NCBI GenBank assembly: GCA_023423405.1
Contig: JAFAFR010000051.1
Location: forward strand, 1-48,596
DNA from: Bacteroidota bacterium
GTDB lineage: Bacteria; Bacteroidota; Bacteroidia; Chitinophagales; Chitinophagaceae
DNA length: 48,596 bases
Direction of reading: 5' to 3'
The notes under the pieces were generated by a model, which worked only from the letters and a program-made list of their open reading frames with translations, did not search any database and was not told where the DNA came from. Positions 8,198 through 16,725 of the stretch are shown piece after piece. Each line of letters opens with the position of its first letter. The stretch's first letter is position 1. The position numbers and the translations under genes are program-made.

Positions 8198-9736
8198 TTA
8201 AAAGTCCACCCTGGCAAAGCACAGGTAATTCCTGTACAGGCAGGGAATGACAATTTGCCGGGCGCTCACCTGCTTGGCGAAACGCGGCATAAAATCATAC
8301 CCCTTGTCAAGGTTCTTATAGGTCGGGTATCGTGTGAGCTTTCCCGTGGCATCGAGGCTTTGGTCGGTCAGCACGAAAGTCCTTCTCTCGAAAGTATTAA
8401 AAAGAAAGTGGACTTCACTGCCTGTATTCATATTTCCGTAAGAAATCAGGTTATCGCTCTCGTCGTCGAACTGGTTTTTGCTGATCACGTTGCTCCATTC
8501 GAGCTGGTTGTCCTTGCTGAAAGACAGCACCAGCACGTTGTCGGCATAAAAACGGGTCTGGCTGGGATTGTTCCAGCCCGAGCGGCTCCAGGGCATACCA
8601 TAGGGACTGTAATAGGGCGACCAGTAATTGTAGCTCATGGGGTTCATCCAGGGATTGCCCCAGCCCATATAATCCCAGCGGTTCCAGTTGTTGTAGCGCG
8701 AAGTGGTATAAAGGGCCTCGCTCACGATGGCGTAGCCGCCGTCTTTGCGGGTATAGATGTTTTTGATGAAGAAGTCGTTCAGCGCCGTTTTTTTATTGGC
8801 GTCCTCGCCCCGGGCCAGCACGCGGATCTCGTCGTTGAAGAACAGCGCGGTGTCCACGATCTTGGTATTGGCCGATTTATCCCAACTCACCACGTACACG
8901 CCGTCCATATTACCTCTTTTCTGCCGGCTGTAGAAAGAGGCGATCAGCACGCGGTCGTTGGTATTGTCCACTTTCAGCGTAATGTTGTCGAGCACCTGTT
9001 TGCCGATATTGACGTCCCGGATGCTGAAGGCCAGCGAATCGGGATATTTGATCAGCATGTTCACGCTGGTGATGGCGTCGCTGCGGCTGCCGGCCTTCTG
9101 GTATTTGGCCACAATCAGCTCCCCGGCATTGCTGAGCTGGAAATCGGTGAAGTATTCGTTGCGGTCGTCCATATGCACTTCGGAACGGTTGCGGCCGATC
9201 AGCTCCACCTGGCTGTTGTAGAGAAAAGAACTCACCACAAAACGGCGGGGATCGCTGCTGTTCACTTTGAACAGCATGATGCGCTGTTTGTCGTCGCTGT
9301 TGATGAGCGTATATATCTTATTGTTAGACGCGTAGTTGAGCTCCGTGGTGTCGAGGGTCAGCGGGGTGCCGATCGATTTACCATCGGGACCAATGGTGAT
9401 CTGGTCGCAGTAAACCACCCTTCTTTTCTGGTACTGGTAAAAGAAAAGAATGCGGTCGGGGTAGGTGATATAATCAAGGTTGATGATCTTTTCAGGAAAC
9501 TGGTCGAGGTTCACGGTCTTCTTCAGTTTCATGTCGTTGTCGTACACACTGATCATGTGTTCGTTGCGGTTATTCTTATAAACGAGGATATCTCCCCCCA
9601 GCTTACCGATGATCTCAAAATTGGTGCGACGGGTATCGTCTTTTTCCGGCTCCGAATACACGACGCGGGGAGACTGGGAAAAAGCCGATCCGGCGGCAAG
9701 TAAAAAGAGGCTTAAAACGACCAGCCTTATTTTCAT
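8198..9736 (-). CDS. Secreted protein of unknown function, propeller-like
   Basis: A 512-aa protein with a clear signal peptide (MKIRLVVLSLFLLAAGSAFS, cleavage near Q21). The rest is rich in short beta-strand patterns with recurring aromatic and Asp/Asn turns, suggesting a beta-propeller or similar all-beta fold, but I recognise no named domain. Residues about 345-389 form an unusual insertion full of Trp, Tyr, Asn, Pro and Met (for example WNRWDYMGWGNPWMNP). It is followed 10 bp later by the DUF6427 membrane protein. A one-mismatch promoter box (TACCTTTA, 9752-9759) lies 15 nt upstream of the ATG, divergent from the kup promoter. Confidence 0.82.
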   Translation of the reverse strand: MKIRLVVLSLFLLAAGSAFSQSPRVVYSEPEKDDTRRTNFEIIGKLGGDILVYKNNRNEHMISVYDNDMKLKKTVNLDQFPEKIINLDYITYPDRILFFYQYQKRRVVYCDQITIGPDGKSIGTPLTLDTTELNYASNNKIYTLINSDDKQRIMLFKVNSSDPRRFVVSSFLYNSQVELIGRNRSEVHMDDRNEYFTDFQLSNAGELIVAKYQKAGSRSDAITSVNMLIKYPDSLAFSIRDVNIGKQVLDNITLKVDNTNDRVLIASFYSRQKRGNMDGVYVVSWDKSANTKIVDTALFFNDEIRVLARGEDANKKTALNDFFIKNIYTRKDGGYAIVSEALYTTSRYNNWNRWDYMGWGNPWMNPMSYNYWSPYYSPYGMPWSRSGWNNPSQTRFYADNVLVLSFSKDNQLEWSNVISKNQFDDESDNLISYGNMNTGSEVHFLFNTFERRTFVLTDQSLDATGKLTRYPTYKNLDKGYDFMPRFAKQVSARQIVIPCLYRNYLCFARVDF

Positions 9737-9751
9737 GAGTTAGACTTTTAA

Positions 9752-9759
9752 TAAAGGTA
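9752..9759 (-). promoter_or_regulatory. Probable minus-7 box for the 8198-9736 gene
   Basis: Minus-strand TACCTTTA differs from TAnnTTTG only at the last base and lies 15 nt before the ATG at 9736. No clear minus-33 element is seen. Confidence 0.3.
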
Positions 9760-9806
9760 GATTGGTATTCGCATACATAAGATACAGACATTTTTATTTT
9801 TAACTA

Positions 9807-9814
9807 TACCTTTG
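9807..9814 (+). promoter_or_regulatory. kup operon promoter minus-7 box
   Basis: TACCTTTG is an exact TAnnTTTG match. Its last three bases coincide with the TTG that would be the most upstream possible kup start, so translation probably begins downstream, at the GTG at 9860. Confidence 0.5.
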
Positions 9815-9859
9815 CAGGAAGGCGACCGCAAGCACGCCTCTCACTATAATAATCCTATT

Positions 9860-11839
9860 GTGGGCAAACACACGAATAAAGCCACCCTGGCAGGGCTGGT
9901 GGTGGCTTTGGGTATCATCTATGGAGATATCGGTACATCACCCTTATATGTGCTCAATGAGATCATTATCAACAAGCCCATAAATGAAAAACTGATCCTT
10001 GGCGGACTTTCCTGCATCATCTGGACCCTCACCCTTCAAACGACCGTAAAATATGTATGGCTCACCCTCCGGGCCGACAACCGTGGGGAAGGCGGAACAT
10101 TTGCATTATACGCCCTGGTAAGACGGCGGAAAAAATGGCTGGTGATCCCCGCCATGATCGGCGGGGCGGCGCTGCTGGCCGATGGCATGATCACCCCGCC
10201 CATCACCGTAACCTCGGCCATTGAAGGCCTCCGGCAGATCCCCTCCCTCCACGAAATAACGCAGGCAACGGTCATGTACATTGTACTGGCCATTGTGTCG
10301 GTGCTTTTTTTCCTGCAGCAGTTTGGTACGGCAAGCATCGGCAAGTTCTTCGGCCCCATCATGCTGGTGTGGTTTTCCATGCTGGGTTTTCTCGGCGCTA
10401 TGCACCTGACCGACAACCTCGCCATCTTCAAGGCTTTCAGTCCGCACTATGCCATTGACCTGCTCACTACCTACCCCAAAGGTTTCTGGCTGCTGGGTGC
10501 TGTTTTTCTTTGTACCACGGGGGCCGAAGCCCTGTACAGCGACCTGGGCCACTGCGGCCGGCAGAACATACGGATCAGTTGGTTTTATGTGAAGCTCTGC
10601 CTCATCCTGAACTACCTGGGACAGGGCGCTTTCCTGCTGCACAACTACAGCAACCGGCTGTTCGATACGGCCAACAACAACCCGTTTTATAGCCTCATGC
10701 CCACCTGGTTCATTATACCGGGAATCGCCATTGCAACGACGGCGGCCGTCATTGCCTGTCAGGCCATGATCTCGGGATCCTTTACGCTGATCAGCGAAGC
10801 CATGCGCCTCAACCTCTGGCCCCGGCTTAAAATAAATTATCCCAGCGAAGCCCGCGGGCAACTCTATATTCCCGGCATCAACCTCCTGCTTTTCCTGGGT
10901 TGTATCGGCGTGATCCTGTATTTTAAAAAATCGGCCAATATGGGCGCGGCCTATGGACTGGCGATCACACTTTGTTTTATTGCCACTTCCATCCTCTTTG
11001 CCAATTACCTGGTGAGCAAGCGGGTGCATCCCCTGCTCATCTATCTCTACCTGGCGGTTTATCTCTGCATCGAGATAAGTTTCCTGATCGCCAACCTCGA
11101 AAAATTCGAGCACGGCGGTTATGTTACCCTGATCATTGCCGGCGCCCTGTTCGGTGTCATGTATGTATGGTACCGCAGCCGTAAGATCAAAAACCGCTAT
11201 GTTGAATTTGTGCGGCTGGAACATTATGTACCCATGATCCAGGAACTGAGCAACGACAAAACCGTTCCCAAACACGCCACCCACCTGGTGTACATGACCA
11301 GCGCCAATAACCCCAAGGAAATTGAGCACAAGATCATCTACTCCATCCTCAACAAAAAACCCAAACGCGCCGACATCTACTGGTTCGTGCACGTGGATAC
11401 GCTCGATGATCCCTATACCTGCGAATACGTGGTGGACCACATCATTCCCAACGACATCATCCGGGTGGAATTCAGGCTCGGCTTCCGCATGGAACCCCGC
11501 ATCAACCTGCTTTTCCGGAAAGTGGTGGAAGAGCTGGTGAACAACAAGGAGGTAAATATTTACAGCCGGTACGAATCGCTGGAGCGCAACAACGTAGTGG
11601 GCGATTTCCAGTTCATTGTGATGGAAAAATACCTGAGCCAGGACAACGAGCTGCCGCTCTTTGAAAGGATCATCATGAAATTGTATTTCTGGGTGAAAGA
11701 GATTGGGCTGAGCGAGGAACGCGGCTTTGGGCTCGATCCCTCCAACGTGGTGGTGGAAAAATTCCCGCTCATTGTGGCGCCCGTTACCAATGTGGGTTTG
11801 AAAAGAGTGTATCACGAAGAAGATGACATGGTTGTGTAA
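9860..11839 (+). CDS. kup: KUP-family potassium uptake transporter
   Basis: Proton-coupled K+ uptake across the inner membrane. From the GTG at 9860 it is 659 aa, within the family range. The N-terminus, TLAGLVVALGIIYGDIGTSP, is the KUP hallmark, followed by about 12 membrane segments to near residue 450 and a soluble C-terminal domain of about 200 residues. GAEALYSDLGHCG in the middle is also typical. The frame extends to a TTG at 9812 (675 aa), but that codon overlaps an exact promoter box, so I chose the GTG; no ATG is available. Its stop overlaps the ATG of the rhodanese gene (TAATG), and an alpha/beta hydrolase follows, forming a three-gene operon. Confidence 0.93.
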   Translation: MGKHTNKATLAGLVVALGIIYGDIGTSPLYVLNEIIINKPINEKLILGGLSCIIWTLTLQTTVKYVWLTLRADNRGEGGTFALYALVRRRKKWLVIPAMIGGAALLADGMITPPITVTSAIEGLRQIPSLHEITQATVMYIVLAIVSVLFFLQQFGTASIGKFFGPIMLVWFSMLGFLGAMHLTDNLAIFKAFSPHYAIDLLTTYPKGFWLLGAVFLCTTGAEALYSDLGHCGRQNIRISWFYVKLCLILNYLGQGAFLLHNYSNRLFDTANNNPFYSLMPTWFIIPGIAIATTAAVIACQAMISGSFTLISEAMRLNLWPRLKINYPSEARGQLYIPGINLLLFLGCIGVILYFKKSANMGAAYGLAITLCFIATSILFANYLVSKRVHPLLIYLYLAVYLCIEISFLIANLEKFEHGGYVTLIIAGALFGVMYVWYRSRKIKNRYVEFVRLEHYVPMIQELSNDKTVPKHATHLVYMTSANNPKEIEHKIIYSILNKKPKRADIYWFVHVDTLDDPYTCEYVVDHIIPNDIIRVEFRLGFRMEPRINLLFRKVVEELVNNKEVNIYSRYESLERNNVVGDFQFIVMEKYLSQDNELPLFERIIMKLYFWVKEIGLSEERGFGLDPSNVVVEKFPLIVAPVTNVGLKRVYHEEDDMVV

Positions 11840-12123
11840 TGAAAGAAGTCAGTTACAGCGAACTTGAAATACTGCGCAGCGAGCATCCCGGCCTGCTGCT
11901 CATCGATGTGCGGGAACCCTTCGAGCACGAGGCCTATAATATAGGTGGCGAGAACATTCCCCTGGGCGATATCATGCAGGCGGGTCACCGGATCCCATCA
12001 ACGGAGCCCGTGGTGGTCTATTGCCGCAAAGGCGTGCGCAGCCGCATCGCCATCCAGCGCCTGAGCGAGCGCTATGGATTGCAGAACCTGGTGAACCTGG
12101 CAGGTGGACTGGAGAACCGTTAA
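11839..12123 (+). CDS. Rhodanese-like domain protein
   Basis: A 94-aa single rhodanese domain without signal peptide. The active-site loop YCRKGVRS carries the catalytic C62, and LLLIDVREPFEHE is the conserved CH2A-type motif. Small single-domain rhodaneses carry persulfide sulfur in the cytoplasm; the acceptor here is unknown. Translationally coupled to kup (1-base overlap) and followed after 19 bp by a hydrolase. Confidence 0.92.
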   Translation: MKEVSYSELEILRSEHPGLLLIDVREPFEHEAYNIGGENIPLGDIMQAGHRIPSTEPVVVYCRKGVRSRIAIQRLSERYGLQNLVNLAGGLENR

Positions 12124-12142
12124 TTAGTGGTAGATTAGATGA

Positions 12143-12928
12143 ATGTCCCTTCTCTGGTATATCCTGGGCGCCATTGCCCTGCTGAGCCTGCTGGGTTATT
12201 TTCTGCAGGAAAAATTCATTTTCAAACCAGAGAAGCTGCATGCCGATTTCCGGTTCAAATACGATACGCCTTTCCGCGAACTGAATTTTGACATCGGGCC
12301 CGGCGTACGTATCAACGGCCTGCATTTTTACCGCAGCAAGCCTCTTGGCCTCGTGCTTTACCTGCATGGAAACACGCGCAGCATCAAGGGCTGGGCCAAG
12401 TACGCCAAAGACTTTTATCGTTACAATTACGATGTGGTGCTGATCGACTACCGCGGCTTTGGGAAAAGCACCGGCAAGAGAACGGAAGCGGATATCCTGT
12501 CCGATATCCAGTTTGTGTACAACAGCCTGAAAGCCGAATACCCCGAACACCACCTGATCCTTTATGGTCGCAGCATCGGCAGCGGCTTTGCCGCCAGGAT
12601 CGCTTCGGACAACCATCCCCGTTACCTCATTCTCGAAGCGCCCTATTACAGCTTCACCGAGGTGGTGAAACGTTTCCTGCCCATACTGCCGGTGAGGCTG
12701 GTGCTGCGTTACCAGTTGCGAACGGAAAAATGGATCCGCCGCGTGAACTGTCACACCTATATTTTGCACGGCACGCGCGACTGGCTCATACCCATCCGGC
12801 ACAGCGAGGCGCTGCAGGCGCTGAACCCTTCCAAGATCACGCTGATACGGATCGAAGGCGGCGGGCACAACAACCTGCCGAATTTTCCCGAATACCACAA
12901 TTTCCTGCGCGATATTTTGAAGTACTGA
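12143..12928 (+). CDS. Membrane-anchored alpha/beta hydrolase (BEM46/ABHD13-like)
   Basis: A 261-aa serine hydrolase with one N-terminal membrane helix (residues 3-20) and an alpha/beta fold. The oxyanion motif is YLHGN (about 73-77), the nucleophile elbow is GRSIGSG with S144, and the remaining triad is D213 (HGTRDWLIP) and H242 (GGGHNN). The substrate is unknown; relatives are lipases, esterases or acyl-thioesterases. A paralogue with the same layout is encoded at 14270-15076, with one convergent gene between. It probably shares the kup transcript. Confidence 0.88.
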   Translation: MSLLWYILGAIALLSLLGYFLQEKFIFKPEKLHADFRFKYDTPFRELNFDIGPGVRINGLHFYRSKPLGLVLYLHGNTRSIKGWAKYAKDFYRYNYDVVLIDYRGFGKSTGKRTEADILSDIQFVYNSLKAEYPEHHLILYGRSIGSGFAARIASDNHPRYLILEAPYYSFTEVVKRFLPILPVRLVLRYQLRTEKWIRRVNCHTYILHGTRDWLIPIRHSEALQALNPSKITLIRIEGGGHNNLPNFPEYHNFLRDILKY

Positions 12929-12942
12929 TCAGCGGGTGAGGC

Positions 12943-14208
12943 TCATCCGTTGGTCGGTCGCGTGGTGGGCCGGGTCGACGGTGCTGGTTTCGGCGCCGGC
13001 TTGGGCGTGGGCCGGGTCGACTGTGTGGGTCGCGGCGCTGGCCGTGTAGACGGCGCAGGTTTGGGCGCAGGTTTGGGCGCAGGGCGCGTTGGCTGCGTTG
13101 GCCGGGTAACCGGGCGTGTTGGCTGCGTTGGCTTCGGTGCCGGCCGCGTTGGGTTCACCGGCTTGGGCGCAGGCCGCGTGGGATTGGTGGGTTTTGGCGC
13201 CGGCTTTGTTGGAGTAGGGCGTGTACCCGGATTGGTGGGTCGCGTACCCGGATTGGGTCGCGGCGCCGGCATCGTTGGCCGGGGCGCCGGCCGGTTTAAA
13301 CCGGGACGCAAAACCGGCCCCTTCGGGTTCACCTTGGTATAATGCGCCATGCCATCGCGGCGCAATTCAGGACGCGAATAAGTTCGCTGGTAATACCCGG
13401 AATTCCTGCGCTGGTACACCCAGGGTGAGTAAGCGCGATGGCGATGGTAATAATAATCGTTCCAGTAAGGATGGCGGTGATAGGGCCAGCGGCGGTACCA
13501 GCCCCAGTAGAAACTGTAATAATTATAATGGTACCCGAAATAAAAATCCCAGTAGGCCGGGCGCCAGGGACGCCACCAGCCGGGATAATGTCCCCAGTAC
13601 CAGGGCGAACGCCACACCACGTAGGTGGGCACATACATGAACTGTACGATGGGCCAGCGCTGGATCTCCACCGTGGTGAAATTATTCACCACAATCTGTT
13701 TGTCGTCGAGCGTGCGCGTAACCTGGTTGGCAGGCGCAGCGCCCGTATAACCCGGGTTGGGCGTGGATCCGGTTTCTGCCGTATTGGGTTCAATGATATA
13801 GTCCTTGCCATACAATTCCTCATCGCCCGTAAGCTGGATGTCTACCGAACCGTCTTTGTTTTTCTCCACGGTAAACACCGCTACGTCCTGATTCTCGGTG
13901 GCGCTTACCGCTACCTGCAATACAATATTGTGCACCGTTCCCTCCACTTCATCCAGCACCTTGATGTAATCGGTCTCGTCGTCGCCGTTCAGGTCGAGGT
14001 TGTTGATCTGGCTGTTCTCTTCGTTCAGCTTTTTCTCAAACTCTTCCAGGGTAGGCGATTCCTGGAAAAGTTTCATCACCGCATACAGGTTGAGGTTGTC
14101 GCCGGGCAAACCCAGCTTTTCCGGTTCACTACCCGTTTGCGCATATAGCTGGTAGGTAGTAAGCAAAAAAACAAACAACGCGACGAGGGTTTTCCGGTTC
14201 CTTTTCAT
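12943..14208 (-). CDS. Secreted protein with aromatic-rich core and Pro-repeat tail
   Basis: A 421-aa exported protein of unknown function. The open frame reaches 14271, but MKRNRKTLVALFVFLLTTYQ at 14208 gives a good signal peptide and avoids overlapping the divergent gene. Three parts are visible: an acidic beta-rich domain (about 20-185) with EEFEKKLNEENSQINNLDLN; an extremely Trp/Tyr/His/Arg-rich segment (about 189-256, for example YWDFYFGYHYNYYSFYWGWY); and a C-terminal array of short TRPAPKP/TRPTQP repeats (about 306-420). The tail could span or bind peptidoglycan or polysaccharide; that is inference. No sorting or catalytic domain is recognised. Confidence 0.8.
   Translation of the reverse strand: MKRNRKTLVALFVFLLTTYQLYAQTGSEPEKLGLPGDNLNLYAVMKLFQESPTLEEFEKKLNEENSQINNLDLNGDDETDYIKVLDEVEGTVHNIVLQVAVSATENQDVAVFTVEKNKDGSVDIQLTGDEELYGKDYIIEPNTAETGSTPNPGYTGAAPANQVTRTLDDKQIVVNNFTTVEIQRWPIVQFMYVPTYVVWRSPWYWGHYPGWWRPWRPAYWDFYFGYHYNYYSFYWGWYRRWPYHRHPYWNDYYYHRHRAYSPWVYQRRNSGYYQRTYSRPELRRDGMAHYTKVNPKGPVLRPGLNRPAPRPTMPAPRPNPGTRPTNPGTRPTPTKPAPKPTNPTRPAPKPVNPTRPAPKPTQPTRPVTRPTQPTRPAPKPAPKPAPSTRPAPRPTQSTRPTPKPAPKPAPSTRPTTRPTNG
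12950..13290. repeat. Degenerate tandem repeats encoding Pro/Thr/Arg/Lys tail
   Basis: GC-rich short repeats (units such as GGCGCCGGC, GGCGCAGG and GTTGGCTGCGTTGG) lie in frame in the 3' part of the secreted-protein gene. They encode TRPAPKP- and TRPTQP-like units, and may vary in copy number between strains. Confidence 0.7.
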
Positions 14209-14256
14209 ACAAATATGAAATTTACACAATATAACACCTATTCCCGCAAAGCCGGG

Positions 14257-14264
14257 TAATTTTG
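14257..14264 (+). promoter_or_regulatory. Promoter minus-7 box of second hydrolase
   Basis: TAATTTTG is an exact TAnnTTTG match only 5 nt before the ATG at 14270, so the transcript would start at or next to the start codon (leaderless or nearly so). Confidence 0.5.
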
Positions 14265-14269
14265 CAGGC

Positions 14270-15076
14270 ATGAAAATCTTCCGCTGGATAAAGTTACTGA
14301 TCCTGTTCTACGCCCTGTTGGGGATTGGCATTTATTATCTCCAGGACTATTTTCTTTTTCATCCCGAAGCCCTGCAGCGGCGGCAGGCATTGAACATTGC
14401 TGAACCTCACCGCGAAGTGAATATTCCCGTGAACCGCGAAGAGAACCTGAACATCGTGCAGTTCCCGGCCGACACCAGCCAGGGCCCCTGCAGGGGCATC
14501 GTGCTGTATTTTCACGGCAACCGGAAGAACATCACCTGGTACGCAAAATATGCGCCGGCCTTTACCCGCCATGGGTACGAAGTATGGATGGCCGACTATC
14601 CCGGTTTCGGGAAAACCACCGGCACACTCACGGAAGCCAAACTCTATGCCGACGCCGGCCTTGTTTACCAACTGGCCCGCACCCGCTTTGGCGCCGACAG
14701 CATCCTGCTGTACGGTAAGAGCATGGGCACTGGCATCGCGGCTGAACTGGCTTCGCGCAAACCCGCTGCGGCACTGGTACTGGAAACACCGTATTACAGC
14801 CTGCGCTCCCTGGCGCAGCGTTATTTCTTTTTTTACCCGCTGAAAAAAATGCTGCACTATGAAATACCTACCTATGACTTCCTGCCAAAGGTGGCGGCGC
14901 CCATCCTCATACTGCAGGGAACAGACGACGGCGTGGTGCCTTATAGCAATGCCGCAAAACTCAAGCCCCTGCTGAAAAGCGGCGACCGCTTCATCAGCAT
15001 CGAAGGCGGAAGCCACAACGATCTTTCCAGCTACCCCGCTTACCGCACCGCGCTCGACAGTGTGTTGACGAGGTAA
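14270..15076 (+). CDS. Membrane-anchored alpha/beta hydrolase, paralogue
   Basis: A 268-aa serine hydrolase with an N-terminal membrane helix (about 8-24), the same architecture as the protein at 12143-12928. It has YFHGN (80-84), nucleophile elbow GKSMGTG with S151, D220 in GTDDGVVP, and H249 in GGSHND, so the triad is complete. The two proteins share many segments (for example YAKYA and APYYS/TPYYS), pointing to an old duplication with the Pro-repeat gene between. Substrate unknown. It ends 2 bp before the convergent oxyR stop. Confidence 0.88.
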   Translation: MKIFRWIKLLILFYALLGIGIYYLQDYFLFHPEALQRRQALNIAEPHREVNIPVNREENLNIVQFPADTSQGPCRGIVLYFHGNRKNITWYAKYAPAFTRHGYEVWMADYPGFGKTTGTLTEAKLYADAGLVYQLARTRFGADSILLYGKSMGTGIAAELASRKPAAALVLETPYYSLRSLAQRYFFFYPLKKMLHYEIPTYDFLPKVAAPILILQGTDDGVVPYSNAAKLKPLLKSGDRFISIEGGSHNDLSSYPAYRTALDSVLTR

Positions 15077-15078
15077 TG

Positions 15079-16020
15079 CTAATCCCCCACCGGTACCAGG
15101 TTACGGGCTTTGTTCTTAAGGATTTTTTCCGGCAGGCTCGCCAGGATGATTTCGCGCAGCGCCTGGAGCAGCTTTTGTTTGACGAAGGTTTTGGGCGTTA
15201 CCAGGCTCACCTCGCGCATCGGGACGGGCGCGCGAAAATGCCGCAACAGTTTGGCCTGCGAAGCGGTGAGGTCGTAAGTGGCCAGTTCGGGCAGGATGGT
15301 GATGCCCCGGTTTGTTTCCACCATGCGCTTGAGGGTTTCCAGGCTGCCGGCTTCGTATTCGAATAAGAGAAGGTCTTTGTGCACCTGCTGCAGTTCGCAG
15401 AGGTTAAGCATTTGCGAACGAAAGCAATGGCCTTCTTCCAGCAACCAGAGTTCCCGCACATCAATATCGTTGGCCAGCACATATGTTTTTTTGTACGCCG
15501 CATTCTTGCGCGATACATAGGCCACCATCTCTTCATAAAAAAGCGGGTGCTCCCGTATGCCGGCATGTTGCAGGGGCGTCACCACCAGGCCCATATCCAA
15601 CTGTCCTTTCTGGAGGGCTTCCAGCAGGTCGTCGGTGGTCATTTCGCGCACGCGCAACTGCACGTCGGGAAGCTTTTCCAAAAAACGCGGCAGGAAGAGC
15701 GGGAGCAGGTAAGGCGCCAGGGTGGGAATGATGCCCAGTTTCAGTTCGCCGTGCAGGATGCCCTGCTTTTCACGGATCACATCTTCGAGCTGGGTCACCT
15801 CCCGCATCACCCTGCGGGCATGCTGCAGCATCACTTCGCCAATGGGCGTGGGCACCACAGGATGCCGGCTCCGGTCGAATATTTTAATGCCCAGCTCTTC
15901 CTCCAGTTTCTGTATCTGCATGCTGAGCGTGGGCTGCGTTACATAACAATGAGAGGCCGCCGTGGCAAAATGCCGGTGCGCATCCACCGCCAGGATATAT
16001 TCCAGTTGAACCAGGGTCAT
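15079..16020 (-). CDS. oxyR: Hydrogen-peroxide-sensing LysR regulator OxyR
   Basis: A LysR-type activator of peroxide-defence genes. The 313 aa comprise an N-terminal winged helix (about 1-60, ATAASHCYVTQPTLSMQIQK) and a substrate-binding-like regulatory domain. The redox pair is present as GHCFRSQMLNLC, with cysteines at residues 199 and 208, the same spacing and even the same numbers as in E. coli OxyR, so it is OxyR rather than a generic LysR protein. No katE, ahpC or dps target is adjacent. An exact promoter box (TAATTTTG) lies 25 nt upstream of the ATG. Confidence 0.95.
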   Translation of the reverse strand: MTLVQLEYILAVDAHRHFATAASHCYVTQPTLSMQIQKLEEELGIKIFDRSRHPVVPTPIGEVMLQHARRVMREVTQLEDVIREKQGILHGELKLGIIPTLAPYLLPLFLPRFLEKLPDVQLRVREMTTDDLLEALQKGQLDMGLVVTPLQHAGIREHPLFYEEMVAYVSRKNAAYKKTYVLANDIDVRELWLLEEGHCFRSQMLNLCELQQVHKDLLLFEYEAGSLETLKRMVETNRGITILPELATYDLTASQAKLLRHFRAPVPMREVSLVTPKTFVKQKLLQALREIILASLPEKILKNKARNLVPVGD

Positions 16021-16045
16021 TTGATCAATTTCATCTGTTGAACTG

Positions 16046-16053
16046 CAAAATTA
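16046..16053 (-). promoter_or_regulatory. oxyR promoter minus-7 box
   Basis: Minus-strand TAATTTTG, an exact TAnnTTTG match, 25 nt before the oxyR start. The remaining 16054-16225 has no gene; it is AT-rich and must carry the promoter of the T9SS gene to the right (TATTCTTG near 16170 is a one-mismatch candidate). Confidence 0.5.
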
Positions 16054-16225
16054 ACGCTACCCGGCTACTTATTGACCATGATCCTGCTTGGGCAATTATT
16101 TATAAGCGATGAAAAAATGTATTAAACCAAAAAAAATATCAACGGATATGTCTTAGGGGAAAAAGTATTTTCTATTCTTGCTCCAACGACCACGGCCAGG
16201 CGAGCCGGATAAACCTTAACCAACT

Positions 16226-16642
16226 ATGAAATTTCTTTGCCTTTCATTCCTGTGCCTGTACTCTTTAACAGGTATTTCCCAAACCAAACTTTCTTTTTCT
16301 TATGATGCTGCCGGCAATCAGGTATTGCGTTCTATCGGGTCTTCGTATCGCAAAGCTCAACCAGAACCTTTAGCACAAGATTCTATTTCTACGGAAAGCC
16401 TTACTGCTTACCCTATTCCTGTAACAAATAACCTTAGTGTAAAATGGGTATCTGATAAAGCAAACCCATTGCAGGTGCTTCAAATACATACAGCAGCAGG
16501 TCAATTATTATACCGGCAGACCATAAAATCTCAATTTGGACTGATCAATCTTGATTTCTCAGCATATGCACCGGGCATGTATATCTTAACCGGCATTAAT
16601 GCCGACGGCAAAACCAATGTCATAAAAATAGTCCGTCAATAA
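16226..16642 (+). CDS. Small T9SS-sorted protein with RHS-like start motif
   Basis: A 138-aa protein with a signal peptide (about 1-18), a short N-terminal segment LSFSYDAAGNQVLRSI that looks like one RHS/YD repeat, a linker, and a type IX secretion C-terminal sorting domain (about 60-138: YPIPVTNNLSVKW ... YAPGMYILTG ... NVIKIVRQ). The sorting domain directs export through the outer membrane by the T9SS and, usually, surface anchoring. Almost nothing remains as cargo, which is odd: it resembles an RHS protein stripped to one repeat plus the export tag. It lies 83 bp upstream of a giant RHS gene that has no such tag, so a joint role is plausible but unproven. Confidence 0.85.
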   Translation: MKFLCLSFLCLYSLTGISQTKLSFSYDAAGNQVLRSIGSSYRKAQPEPLAQDSISTESLTAYPIPVTNNLSVKWVSDKANPLQVLQIHTAAGQLLYRQTIKSQFGLINLDFSAYAPGMYILTGINADGKTNVIKIVRQ

Positions 16643-16725
16643 ATAGAACTCTCTGCGGTTTAATGGCCAGAATCAATGGCCTGTGAGAAATATATTTTAC
16701 GCCAGAAGTATTAACCTTACCTTAT

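Noticed and set aside
8144..9703. 519-codon plus-strand frame opposite the secreted-protein gene
   Set aside because: Antisense shadow with no recognisable domain; the minus-strand product has a clear signal peptide and promoter box.
10106..11815. 569-codon open frame antisense to kup
   Set aside because: It mirrors the kup codon pattern, is rich in His/Gln/Val typical of antisense frames in GC-rich genes, has no signal or domain, and kup is certain.
12950..13290. GC-rich repeats considered as a CRISPR array
   Set aside because: Units are short, degenerate and in frame, encoding a Pro-rich tail; there are no unique spacers and no cas genes.
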